Shown: in pieces, positions 16,320 to 24,684 of the stretch
Numbering within the stretch: position 1 is the stretch's first letter
How the letters are laid out: each line of letters starts with the position of its first letter
Source: Bryobacteraceae bacterium
GTDB lineage: Bacteria; Acidobacteriota; Terriglobia; Bryobacterales; Bryobacteraceae
DNA length: 64,000 nucleotides
Reading direction: 5' to 3'
Assembly (NCBI GenBank): GCA_030041985.1
Contig: JASIAM010000221.1
Location: 17,104-81,103, forward strand
Notes under the pieces: model-generated
The model's input: the letters and a program-made list of their open reading frames with translations, nothing else
Databases searched by the model: none
Told to the model about the DNA's origin: nothing
Position numbers and translations under genes: made by a program

Positions 16320-16326
16320 GCTACAT
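16311..16326. promoter_or_regulatory. PadR operator, perfect 16-base palindrome
   Basis: ATGTAGCATGCTACAT is its own reverse complement and matches the ATGT-N8-ACAT consensus of PadR-family operators exactly. It covers the -10 of the transporter promoter. Confidence 0.7.
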
Positions 16327-16341
16327 AGATCGGCTGCCGAT

Positions 16342-17106
16342 ATGCTGCAACTCCTCAACGTTTCCAAACGCTTCAATGGCATCCCCGCGGTGGATGGCAT
16401 TAGCTTCTGCGCCCGCCCCGGCGAAGTGACCGGATATCTGGGGCCGAATGGCTCCGGCAAATCCACGACCATGAAAATGATTACCCTGCTGATCGAAAAA
16501 ACGTCCGGGGAAATCCTGTTCGATGGCGAGCGCACCGACCGCGACCCCATCGCTTTCAAACGGCGCATGGGCTACGTGCCGGAAGAGCCGCATCTCTATC
16601 CGCATCTCACTGGCCTCGAATATCTGGTCATGGTCGGCCAGTTGCGCGGCCTTCCGGAGAAGCGCACCGCGGAGCGTATCGATGGATTGCTGCGGTCATT
16701 TTCTCTGCACAGCGACCGCCACCTGCCTCTCTCCTCGTACTCCAAGGGAATGCGCCAGAAGGTGCTGCTGGCCGCCGCGCTGCTCCATAACCCCGATTTG
16801 ATTTTGCTGGATGAACCCTTCTCCAGCCTGGATGTGGCCTCGGCCCTGGTAATACGCAGCCTCCTCCAGGAACTGGCCGCGCGCGGAAAAGTGGTGCTGT
16901 TCAGCTCGCACGAACTGGATACGGTCGAACGCATTGCGGCACACGTGATTATTCTGCACCGCGCCCACGTGGTGGCGGACGATTCCATCGAGCATCTGCG
17001 AACCCTGATGGCGCTGCCCACGCTCGAAGACATCTTTTCTCAACTCGCCGTGGAGCAGGATACCGCGGCGGTCTCCCGCGAGATCGCGGACCTCATCCGG
17101 CTATGA
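16342..17106 (+). CDS. ABC transporter ATP-binding protein
   Basis: From the ATG at 16342 the product has 254 residues with Walker A GPNGSGKST (34-42), the drug-exporter-type signature SYSKGMRQK, Walker B LILLDEP and the H-loop SSHELD. A start at 16318 inside the operator is possible but less likely. It is the energy subunit for the fused permease that follows; the stop and the next start overlap (ATGA). Transporters of this subclass usually export lipids, antibiotics or other amphiphiles; the substrate cannot be read from the sequence. Confidence 0.88.
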   Translation: MLQLLNVSKRFNGIPAVDGISFCARPGEVTGYLGPNGSGKSTTMKMITLLIEKTSGEILFDGERTDRDPIAFKRRMGYVPEEPHLYPHLTGLEYLVMVGQLRGLPEKRTAERIDGLLRSFSLHSDRHLPLSSYSKGMRQKVLLAAALLHNPDLILLDEPFSSLDVASALVIRSLLQELAARGKVVLFSSHELDTVERIAAHVIILHRAHVVADDSIEHLRTLMALPTLEDIFSQLAVEQDTAAVSREIADLIRL

Positions 17107-19901
17107 GCAAACTGCAATTTCGGGTTCTCTACCGCGAGTTTCTGTTCCGCCTGGTGGATCTGGAGATCCTCACATCGCAGGGCGATATTACGAAACTGCT
17201 CGGGCAGTTTGCCGCATTGCTTCTGTTCGTGGGCATGTACATCATGCTGCCCGTAGTAGTGGGCCTCGGCTCCTCCGACGCGGTACCGGAAATCGGTCTG
17301 CTGGGTGCCTGGACAGCAGAGCACTTTGTGATCTCGACCACCATGCTGGTAGTCGGACTGTTCGCTGTGATGAGTTGGGATTCGATGTTTCCAGACCGGC
17401 GCGATGTGCTCGTGCTTTCGCCCTTACCAGTGCGCGCCCCAGCATTATTCGCGGCCAAAGCCGCCGCGGTCGCGACAGGACTGGGTGTCACCGTACTCGC
17501 GCTGAACGCGTTCGCCGGCATCGGTGGGGCCTTTGTCTTCGCCTCGGCGCCGGTTGCTCCTCCAGTGCAGTTCGATGCAGCCATGGCTCCCGTCGGAATC
17601 GACCACATGCAAGCCGTCCTGGATCACGATTTGATTCCCGCGTTCGCTCCCAATGGCGCTCTGGCGCGTGGCAATGGCGCGGGCGCTGTCGTCGGAATCG
17701 TACAGCACGGGGAGCGCCGCATTTTCGCCTATGGAGCGGCCTCGCCCGACTCGATCTACGAGATCGGCTCCCTCAGTAAAACCTTCACCGCACTCATCCT
17801 CGCGCGTATGGCGGCGGAGGGCCGCGTGCAGCTCGATCAGCCCGTTCGCGAACTTCTGCCATCCGGCGTGGTTGCCAAGCCGAACGGTCCCGAAATTACT
17901 CTCCTCGACCTGGCCACACATCACTCCGGCCTTCCGCGAATGCCCGGCAATCTCGACTTCGAAACCATGGACTTGGCGCTTGCCCGGTATCGCACCTCCG
18001 ATCTGTACACGTTCCTCGCCAAGCATGGCGTTCGAAAACCGGCCAACGCACATTTCCGTGATAGCGACCTCGGTTTCGGACTTTTGGGCGAAGCGCTGGC
18101 GCACCGCGCGGGAACGTCCTACGAGAAGCTCCTGGCAGCCGAGATTACGGTACCGCTTGGCATGAACGACACCACAACCAAGGTGCCGGCAGAGCAACGG
18201 GTACGGCTAATCCAGGCCTACAATCAGCGGAACAAGCCCGTTCCCGCGTGGGACATGGGTGCGCTTGCGGGCGCGGGAACGGTCCGCTCGACGGCCGCCG
18301 ATATGTTGACATATCTCGAAGCCCAACTCCACCCGGAGAAGCTTCCCCCGAATCTCAGCACGCTGCGGACCGCGATTGTCAGTTCGCACGAGCTTCGCGC
18401 CGATGCCGGCTCCGGCCAGCGCATCGCATTAGCGTGGCTGTTCGTACCTTTGCTCGGCGTTTACATCCACGACGGTTCCATCTCCGGATATACCAGCTAT
18501 GCCTTCTTCCAGCCCCAGGCCGATTTCGGCGGCGTAGTGCTCTTTAATGCAGCCACTCCCGCGGGCTTTGCCGGACTGCTGGCGCAACACATCGGGGCGA
18601 GGTTAACGGGACTACCCGCATTTTCTCTCGTCAACCAGGTGATCCCCGGAAAAGGCGGCGCGCTGGCCACACTACGCTCGTTCGCAGCTTACTGGATCAC
18701 CATGGCGGCCAGCGGCATTTTCCTTTTTGGCCTGGTTCTAAGCATTCAGGGCTTGGCGCAATTACTGCCGCGCCAGCTTTTTCTGCGCGTCTCGTCGTTC
18801 CTGCAACTCGCCTTCTTTGTCGCTTTGCTGACGGTCTACTTTCTGCAGCCGGGTTTCTCCGATCTGGAAACGCTTGCCGAAAACCAGACGACGCTTGGCT
18901 GGTTGCCTTCGTACTGGTTTTTTGGATTGTTCCAGCAGCTAAACGGTCCCCTAAATCCGAATCTCGCTTTTCTGACGCACCGCGCCTGGATCGGACTGGG
19001 AGCCGCGATCTGCGGCGCTGCGGGAGCTTACCTGCTCTGTTACCTCCGCACTCTGCGGAAGATCGCCGAACAGCCGGACATCCTGCCGGATCGCCGCCTC
19101 TTTCGCTGGATGCCGCGATTCGGCGGCCCGTTCCCAACCGCCATCGGACAATTCAGCGTGCGCAGCCTGCTGCGCAGCCGCCAGCATCGCGTTCTGCTCT
19201 CGTTCTATTTGGGTGTGGCTTTCGGATTGGCGCTGTTCATCGCCAAAGCGCCTGCGCTCGGCGAGGAGCGGCCGGACGACTTGTGGTATCAGGTGAACGC
19301 CTCGCTGCTGGTGGCAAGCGTCCTGATGATCTGCTCCTCCGCCATCGGCGTCCGCGTGGTTTTCGCCATGCCGATCGAGCCGCGTGCCAACTGGATGCTT
19401 CGCGTAATGCCCCTGCCGCCGCTGCCGCAATGTCTGCCGGCCATTCGGCGATCGCTGTATGCGCTGGCCCTGGCGCCCGTTTGGGTGATTTTGGCCGCAC
19501 TCCTGTTCTGGATATGGCCTTGGCGTATTGCGGCGGAGCACCTCACGGTTCTCGCGCTCATCGGCATCATCGTCGCCGAACTGTGGCTCGCCGGCTTTCA
19601 AAAGATTCCGTTCACGTGTTCCTATCAGCCCGGCAAATCGAAATTTCACATGGCCGGACTCATCTTCGTAATTCTCATGTTTCTGGCCATCCGCGGATCC
19701 GCTCTGGAGCGCGGCGCGCTCGATAGTCCACGCCTCTTCGCCATCACCGCGGGGGCGCTCGCGTTGATCGCAATCCTGCTGCGATACCGCACCAATATGC
19801 AGGCCCGCGAAGAAGGCGCAGTCCTCCACTTCGACGATCCTCCCGAACCAGCCGTTCTTTCTCTCGGCCTCTACCGCGACGGCGTGCTACCGCTTTCGTA
19901 A
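17103..19901 (+). CDS. ABC-type permease with embedded serine beta-lactamase/peptidase-like domain
   Basis: This 932-residue protein begins with a permease segment (residues 1-150, membrane helices near 35-55, 75-92 and 115-148), continues with a class-C beta-lactamase-type domain (about 155-505), and ends with many membrane helices (about 530-895) and a cytoplasmic tail with DDPPEPAVLSLGL. The lactamase part has the nucleophile motif S223-L-S-K226 and a C-terminal HDG (456-458), but the usual Tyr-x-Asn motif reads D-S-D (320-322), so the general base tyrosine is missing and ordinary lactamase activity is doubtful. A domain in this position would face the cell exterior if the flanking helices place it there. 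It is translationally coupled to the ABC ATPase. It could sense or modify a peptidoglycan-like ligand; this is inference. Confidence 0.85.
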   Translation: MSKLQFRVLYREFLFRLVDLEILTSQGDITKLLGQFAALLLFVGMYIMLPVVVGLGSSDAVPEIGLLGAWTAEHFVISTTMLVVGLFAVMSWDSMFPDRRDVLVLSPLPVRAPALFAAKAAAVATGLGVTVLALNAFAGIGGAFVFASAPVAPPVQFDAAMAPVGIDHMQAVLDHDLIPAFAPNGALARGNGAGAVVGIVQHGERRIFAYGAASPDSIYEIGSLSKTFTALILARMAAEGRVQLDQPVRELLPSGVVAKPNGPEITLLDLATHHSGLPRMPGNLDFETMDLALARYRTSDLYTFLAKHGVRKPANAHFRDSDLGFGLLGEALAHRAGTSYEKLLAAEITVPLGMNDTTTKVPAEQRVRLIQAYNQRNKPVPAWDMGALAGAGTVRSTAADMLTYLEAQLHPEKLPPNLSTLRTAIVSSHELRADAGSGQRIALAWLFVPLLGVYIHDGSISGYTSYAFFQPQADFGGVVLFNAATPAGFAGLLAQHIGARLTGLPAFSLVNQVIPGKGGALATLRSFAAYWITMAASGIFLFGLVLSIQGLAQLLPRQLFLRVSSFLQLAFFVALLTVYFLQPGFSDLETLAENQTTLGWLPSYWFFGLFQQLNGPLNPNLAFLTHRAWIGLGAAICGAAGAYLLCYLRTLRKIAEQPDILPDRRLFRWMPRFGGPFPTAIGQFSVRSLLRSRQHRVLLSFYLGVAFGLALFIAKAPALGEERPDDLWYQVNASLLVASVLMICSSAIGVRVVFAMPIEPRANWMLRVMPLPPLPQCLPAIRRSLYALALAPVWVILAALLFWIWPWRIAAEHLTVLALIGIIVAELWLAGFQKIPFTCSYQPGKSKFHMAGLIFVILMFLAIRGSALERGALDSPRLFAITAGALALIAILLRYRTNMQAREEGAVLHFDDPPEPAVLSLGLYRDGVLPLS

Positions 19902-19909
19902 AGACCGCC

Positions 19910-20983
19910 ATGCAGCAATTCCGTGTGCTGTATAGCGAGTTTCTCTTCCGGGTCGTCGATCTGGAGATCCTGACGCCGCAGGGTGAGATCAGCAAACTGC
20001 TTGGTCAGTTCGCGGCGTTGCTGCTAGTCCTGAGTCTATGGCTCACACCGTTCGTCGGGATCTTCGCCTCTGTCAGTTCCATCCCTGAAATTGGCTTAGC
20101 CGGTGCCTGGATCGCAGAGCACTTCCTGATCGCCACCACCATGCTGATCGTAGGCATGTTCGCCGTGCTGAGCTGGGATGCCATGTTCCCGGACCGCCGC
20201 GATGTGCTCGTGCTTTCGCCTCTCCCGTTGCGCGCGCTTACTCTGTTTACCGCCAATATTGCCGCGGTTGCCACAGCCCTAAGCCTCACAGTGTTCGGCT
20301 TCAATCTATTTACGAGCCTGTTGGCACCCCTAGAATTTGCCACGGCGCCGGCCCTTCCCCCTCCCCATTACGATGCAGCCATGGCGCCACTCGAAGCGGC
20401 GGACCTGAAACCCGTGCTCGACCGCGATCTGGCGCCCGCATTCGCCGCTCCCAACGGCGCTCTCGCGCCGGGAGTTGGTGCGGGCGTCACTGTCGGCATC
20501 GTGAAGCATGGAAAGCGGCGTATCTTCACGTATGGAACCGCGAAGCCCGACTCCATCTACGAGATCGGTTCCACCAGCAAAACATTCACCGCGCTCTTGC
20601 TGGCCCGCATGGTGGCCGAACATCGCGTGCGCTTGGACGAACCGGTCCGCGACCTTCTGCCGCGCGGCGTCGTGCCCAAACCTGCAGGCGCCGAAATCAC
20701 TCTGCTCGATTTGGCCACGCATTCTTGCTCCTACCAGCCCGGCAAATCGTGCATCCACATGCTTGGAGGAACCTTCGGTGCGTTTCTGTTTCTGATGTAC
20801 AAAGGCGCCGCATGGGAACGAGCCGCGCTCGCGAGTCCAATGCTCTACGTCATCGCAGTGGCCTTTCTCGCCTCAGCCGCGATCCTGCTCCGCCGCCGCA
20901 CCAAAGCGCAGTCCCATTCCGAAGGAGCGGCGTTGCAGTTTGACGATCCGCCCGAACCGGCTATCCTTTCCCTCGGCCTATAA
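19910..20983 (+). CDS. Internally deleted paralogue of the permease/beta-lactamase fusion
   Basis: The 357-residue product matches the preceding gene from the start through DLATH in the lactamase domain and then joins directly at CSYQPGKS to the last membrane segment and the same DDPPEPAILSLGL tail. About 570 residues, including the rest of the lactamase domain and most membrane helices, are missing, yet the reading frame is kept. The S-x-x-K motif (GSTSKTF) remains while the other two lactamase motifs are gone. It starts 8 bases after its parent gene. It may be a non-functional leftover of a tandem duplication or a regulatory short form. Confidence 0.8.
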   Translation: MQQFRVLYSEFLFRVVDLEILTPQGEISKLLGQFAALLLVLSLWLTPFVGIFASVSSIPEIGLAGAWIAEHFLIATTMLIVGMFAVLSWDAMFPDRRDVLVLSPLPLRALTLFTANIAAVATALSLTVFGFNLFTSLLAPLEFATAPALPPPHYDAAMAPLEAADLKPVLDRDLAPAFAAPNGALAPGVGAGVTVGIVKHGKRRIFTYGTAKPDSIYEIGSTSKTFTALLLARMVAEHRVRLDEPVRDLLPRGVVPKPAGAEITLLDLATHSCSYQPGKSCIHMLGGTFGAFLFLMYKGAAWERAALASPMLYVIAVAFLASAAILLRRRTKAQSHSEGAALQFDDPPEPAILSLGL

Positions 20984-21036
20984 CGATTTACTCCGCGGCC
21001 TACATTCACCCGCGCGGGCGTTGTTATCATGCCCGT

Positions 21037-21546
21037 ATGGCTGCCATGAATCTGATCTCGGAGGCGCTGTTCGATGCCGTAGCGCTCGATGCGTCGGGAT
21101 CTCCGCGCCGCAGGATGAACCACAATTTCCACTCGGGTCCCGATGACAATCCACACCGGTTCCTAAACGTTCTGCTGTTGGGAACCTATATACGGCCGCA
21201 TCGTCACGCCGATCCTCCAAAATCCGAGACGTTTGTGGTGCTCGAAGGGGCCGCCGACGTACTGATATTTAATGAAGACGGTGTCATTTTGGAGCGGCAC
21301 CGGCTTGGCACCCTCGAGAGCACGCGATCGCCGGAGGGCCGGCTTTGTCGATCGCCGGAAGGCCGGCTCTGGGGAATCGATTTGCCGGCCGGTGTATGGC
21401 ACACGATTCTCGCGCGGACCGAACGCGTGGTCTGTTTTGAAGTGAAGCCCGGTCCGTGGAAGCCAGCGAGTGATAAAGAGTTTGCTCCTTGGGCGCCGGC
21501 TGAAAATGATGCGGCGGCGGCCGCTTACCTTGAATCCCTGCTGTAG
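21037..21546 (+). CDS. WbuC-type cupin-fold protein
   Basis: The 169-residue protein shows the WbuC pattern: an N-terminal ISEALFDAVALDA, RMNHNFHSGPDDNPHRFLNVLLLGTYIRPHRH with clustered histidines for a metal, ETFVVLEGAADVLIF, and GVWHTILARTERVVCFEVKPGPW. WbuC proteins are cupin metalloproteins, often linked to polysaccharide gene clusters, with unclear reaction. A loop in the middle carries a duplicated RSPEGRL segment encoded by a tandem DNA repeat, absent from what I recall of the family. Start may be the ATG at 21037 or 21046; no strong ribosome binding site decides. It stands alone between the transporter and polX. Confidence 0.75.
   Translation: MAAMNLISEALFDAVALDASGSPRRRMNHNFHSGPDDNPHRFLNVLLLGTYIRPHRHADPPKSETFVVLEGAADVLIFNEDGVILERHRLGTLESTRSPEGRLCRSPEGRLWGIDLPAGVWHTILARTERVVCFEVKPGPWKPASDKEFAPWAPAENDAAAAAYLESLL
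21325..21371. repeat. Tandem 24-base REP-like hairpin repeat inside the cupin gene
   Basis: Two 23-base units (21325-21347 and 21349-21371) share 21 identical bases with a period of 24, which keeps the reading frame. Each has the hairpin GCCGG-N4-CCGGC. The repeat encodes the doubled RSPEGRL motif. Confidence 0.75.
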
Positions 21547-21609
21547 TATCCGGCGGAGCTTTGACCGGCGCCCCAGGCCCAACGGCTGGCTCAATCGTAC
21601 AATTGAAGC

Positions 21610-23337
21610 GTGGAGAACCAGGAAATTGCGCGACTGCTTTTGGAGACGGCCGACCTGATGGAGATTGCGGGCGAAGATTCGTTCCGCATTCGCAGTTATC
21701 GTAACGGCGCCACGGCAGTCGAGGGATATCCCGAGCGAATCGAGGATATCCTGCGAGACCCGCAACGCAAAGTGACGGATATTCCGGGAATCGGCAAGGG
21801 CCTCGCGGGCGTGTTGGCCGAAATCGCGGACCACGGCTCGTGCGAACGGCGCGACCTGCTGCTCGAAAAGTTCCCTCCAACGGCGCTCGAGTTTCTCAAG
21901 ATCCAGGGACTGGGTCCGAAGGGCATCGCGCTCATCTTCGAGCATTATCATACGAGCACCATCGACGACCTGGAGCGGCTGTGCCGCGAACAGAAATTGC
22001 GCGTGCTGCCGCGCATGGGCGCCAAGCTCGAAGAGAAGGTGCTGCGCTCGATCAGCCAGTACCGCCAGCGCACCGGGCGGTACCTGCTGAGCTACGCGGA
22101 AGGGATCGCGGAGGAATTGACCTCGGTATTCCGGGAGGTTCCGGGTGTGGAGGCCGTCACTCCGGCTGGGAGCCTGCGCCGCGGGCGCGAAACGGTGGGC
22201 GATCTCGATCTGCTGGTCACGGGACCACACGCCACAGCGGCGCTCGATCGCTTCATTCGATACCCCAAGGTGGACGAAGTGCTGGGGCGCGGCGAAAACA
22301 AGGCAAGCGCTAAGGTGGGGCGCGATGGGCTACAGGTGGATGTGCGCGTGCTGCCCAAGGAAAGTTTCGGCGCGGCCATGCAGTACTTCACGGGCAGCAA
22401 AGACCACAACGTTGCCATACGCACGCGTGCCGTAAAAATGGGGCTGAAACTGAGCGAGTACGGTTTGTATCGCGTGGAGGATGAGGCGCAGGTGGCGGGC
22501 GAAACGGAGTCGGGCGTCTACGAGATGCTGGGCTTGCGATGGATTCCGCCGGAACTGCGCGAAAATGGCGGTGAAATCGAAGCCAGCGAGGAGGGCCGGC
22601 TTCCCGAGTTGGTGGAGCTGAAACAGATTCGCGGCGACTTGCATATGCATACCGTGGAGACCGACGGCCGGGCCACACTGCAGGAGATGGCTGCGGCCGC
22701 CCGCGAGCGCGGCTATGAATACATCGCCATTACCGATCATTCGAAGGCGCTGGCGATGGCGAACGGCTTGGACGAGGCCCGCGCCGTCGCGTTTGCCAAG
22801 CAGGTGCGCGAGATCAACCGCGACGGCTTGGGTATTCGAATCTTCTCTGGCCTGGAGTGTGACATTCTGCGCGATGGTACGCTCGATCTGGCCAACGACG
22901 CGCTGGCGGAATTGGACGTGGTGATCGGCAGCGTGCACAGCCACATGAATCTGGAAGCCGCAGAAATGACCGACCGGCTTCTGCGCGCGCTCGAATGTCC
23001 CTCACTGAAAATTCTGGGGCATCCCACGGGCCGCATCCTGCTGCATCGCGACCCGTTCCCGTTCGATTTCGAGCGCGTGGTGGAGGAAGCGGTCCGGCGC
23101 GGCGTGTGGCTCGAAATCAACTCTTATCCGGAGCGGCTCGACCTGAATGCCGCCATGATCCACACAGCCAAGGCCATGGGCGCGAAATTCACCATTTCGA
23201 CTGATTCGCATCATCCGTCGCACCTTGGCTTTATGCGGTACGGCGTGATCACCGCGCGGCGCGGCTGGCTGGGGCCTGATGATATTTTGAACACGCTCCC
23301 GGCGGACCGGTTGGCGGCCGCTCTGCACAAATCATGA
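21610..23337 (+). CDS. polX: Family X DNA polymerase with C-terminal PHP 3'-5' exonuclease domain
   Basis: The 575-residue protein has the bacterial PolX order: N-terminal 8-kDa-like and helix-hairpin-helix regions (IPGIGKGLAGVLAEI; IQGLGPKGIALIF), a nucleotidyltransferase palm with AGSLRRGRETVGDLDLLV and the later VDVRVL, then a PHP domain from about residue 340 (GDLHMHTVETDGRATL, YIAITDHSKAL, IGSVHSHM, STDSHHPSHL) that holds the metal-binding His/Asp residues. It fills gaps in base-excision repair. The start is GTG; it matches the family's usual N-terminus (ENQEIARLLLETADLMEI). It overlaps the Nudix gene by 4 bases. Confidence 0.95.
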   Translation: MENQEIARLLLETADLMEIAGEDSFRIRSYRNGATAVEGYPERIEDILRDPQRKVTDIPGIGKGLAGVLAEIADHGSCERRDLLLEKFPPTALEFLKIQGLGPKGIALIFEHYHTSTIDDLERLCREQKLRVLPRMGAKLEEKVLRSISQYRQRTGRYLLSYAEGIAEELTSVFREVPGVEAVTPAGSLRRGRETVGDLDLLVTGPHATAALDRFIRYPKVDEVLGRGENKASAKVGRDGLQVDVRVLPKESFGAAMQYFTGSKDHNVAIRTRAVKMGLKLSEYGLYRVEDEAQVAGETESGVYEMLGLRWIPPELRENGGEIEASEEGRLPELVELKQIRGDLHMHTVETDGRATLQEMAAAARERGYEYIAITDHSKALAMANGLDEARAVAFAKQVREINRDGLGIRIFSGLECDILRDGTLDLANDALAELDVVIGSVHSHMNLEAAEMTDRLLRALECPSLKILGHPTGRILLHRDPFPFDFERVVEEAVRRGVWLEINSYPERLDLNAAMIHTAKAMGAKFTISTDSHHPSHLGFMRYGVITARRGWLGPDDILNTLPADRLAAALHKS

Positions 23338-23870
23338 AAATCACTTCTTCACGCGAAGTATATAAATGCAGCCTGTTCCGTGTAACCGAGGATCAGGCGG
23401 CCGATTCCCGCAACGGCATTCAGATACACCGAGCGGTGGTGCGCCACGCCGGTTCGGCCGTCATGATGGCGGTAGATGAAAGGAAGCGGATTCTGCTGGT
23501 GCGGCAATACCGTTTGCCGGCCGGCGGGAATCTGTGGGAGTTGCCCGCTGGACGGATCGATCCAGGTGAGAAGCCGCTACAGACAGCGCGCCGGGAACTT
23601 GCCGAGGAGACCGGCTACCGCGCGCGCACCTGGAAAAAACTGGTCTCCTTTTGGGTGAGCCCCGGTTACGTGGAGGAGAAGATGACCATCTTTCTCGCGA
23701 CCGAGCTGACCGCGGGCGAGGCTACTCCAACGGAAGATGAGCGCATCGAAATGCGCTGGTTTTCGCGGAGGGAAATCGCGGAGATGATCCATTCGGGCAA
23801 AATCGAAGACGCCAAAACCATGATCGGGTTTCTACTGTGGGAACGGTTGGGGAAGGCGGCCCCTCGTTGA
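23334..23870 (+). CDS. Nudix hydrolase, ADP-ribose pyrophosphatase-like
   Basis: The 178-residue protein has a complete Nudix box: G73, E79, R87, E88, E91, E92 and G94 fit GX5EX7REUXEEXGU in the segment starting at AGRIDPGE. The QYRLPAGGNLWELPAG stretch in front is typical of ADP-ribose pyrophosphatases. It would hydrolyse ADP-ribose or a related nucleotide sugar. The ATGA overlap with polX suggests both are made together, joining repair synthesis with nucleotide clean-up; that link is inference. Confidence 0.88.
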   Translation: MKITSSREVYKCSLFRVTEDQAADSRNGIQIHRAVVRHAGSAVMMAVDERKRILLVRQYRLPAGGNLWELPAGRIDPGEKPLQTARRELAEETGYRARTWKKLVSFWVSPGYVEEKMTIFLATELTAGEATPTEDERIEMRWFSRREIAEMIHSGKIEDAKTMIGFLLWERLGKAAPR

Positions 23871-23890
23871 TGTGTTCGGCATCATCATTT

Positions 23891-23905
23891 GATGCGAATA
23901 GCATC
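23891..23905. promoter_or_regulatory. Possible VapB operator (GATGC-N5-GCATC)
   Basis: A 5-base inverted repeat with a 5-base spacer lies 22 bases ahead of the antitoxin start and just before TAATAT, which may serve as -10. Toxin-antitoxin operons of this type are usually autoregulated at such sites. Confidence 0.4.
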
Positions 23906-23927
23906 TAATGGTAATATGGAATCGCCT

Positions 23928-24182
23928 ATGAGAACGACGGTGGATATCGCCGAACCGCTTTTGAGAAACGCCAGGCGATCCGCGGCCCGGCGCGGCGTAA
24001 CAGTCAGTGTTGTGCTGGAGGATGCGCTGCGACGCTACCTGGCTATGAAGCCGGATGTTGCGGCTCCGCCTTTCGAATTGCTTACGGTGCGCGGAGAGCT
24101 GGTTGATCCGAACGTTAACCTGGACCGGACGTCCGAATGGATCACGCGCGACGATGAGGCTCGGTTCGGAACAGCCGGATAG
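23928..24182 (+). CDS. VapB-like ribbon-helix-helix antitoxin
   Basis: Starting at MRTTVDIAEPLLRNARRSA gives 84 residues. The first strand and two helices (ARRRGVTVSVVLEDALRRYL-type pattern) form a ribbon-helix-helix DNA-binding fold; the Pro-rich and acidic tail (PDVAAPPFELLTV...) would wrap the toxin. An in-frame ATG 12 bases upstream is possible. The PIN toxin gene follows after 9 bases, which confirms the pair. Confidence 0.75.
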   Translation: MRTTVDIAEPLLRNARRSAARRGVTVSVVLEDALRRYLAMKPDVAAPPFELLTVRGELVDPNVNLDRTSEWITRDDEARFGTAG

Positions 24183-24191
24183 CAGAAGCCC

Positions 24192-24617
24192 GTGCTGATG
24201 CCCGATGTGAATGTCTTGGTCTACGCGCATCGCGAAGAGACCGAGGGGCATGAGCGCTCCACGGCATGGCTTGTGGAGATGGCAACGGGGCCCGAGCCCT
24301 TCGCCATTTCCGAGCTCACAGTTCACGGATTTCTGCGGATCGTGACCAACCCGCGGATCTTCCGCCCGCCATCCACGAGGAAGCAGGCTATGGACTTTGT
24401 CGATTCGCTACTGGCAAGGCCGGGCTGCTGTTTCATCCGCCCGGGCCCGAATCACTGGAGTATCTTCCGAGAGTTGTGCGAAAGGGGCGGGCTGAAAGGA
24501 AAGATCGTGGCCGATGCTGTCCATGCCGCGCTGGCAATTGAAAACGGCTGCGAGTGTGTCACAGCCGATACGGATTGCGGCCGATTCGCGCCGCCGCTAC
24601 GCTGGCAGCATTTGTAG
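24192..24617 (+). CDS. VapC-like PIN-domain toxin ribonuclease
   Basis: The 141-residue protein has the PIN acidic quartet: D5 in MPDVNVLVYA, E41 in ISELTVHG, D108 in VADAVHAALA and D126 in TADTDCGRF. It begins with GTG, or with the ATG at 24198. PIN toxins cleave RNA, most often tRNA or rRNA, when the antitoxin is lost. The helix after TNPRIFRPPST matches the subgroup with TNPRxF. It appears intact. Confidence 0.85.
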   Translation: MLMPDVNVLVYAHREETEGHERSTAWLVEMATGPEPFAISELTVHGFLRIVTNPRIFRPPSTRKQAMDFVDSLLARPGCCFIRPGPNHWSIFRELCERGGLKGKIVADAVHAALAIENGCECVTADTDCGRFAPPLRWQHL

Positions 24618-24684
24618 CGTCTGATTGGAAAAGGTTCGGGAACACAATGCTCCCGCTACCCGCCATGCGGCAGCGGTTCAAAGG

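Noticed and set aside
21163..22230. 355-codon open frame on the minus strand across the cupin and polX genes
   Set aside because: It lies wholly opposite two well-supported genes, has no family pattern and results from GC-rich codon bias.
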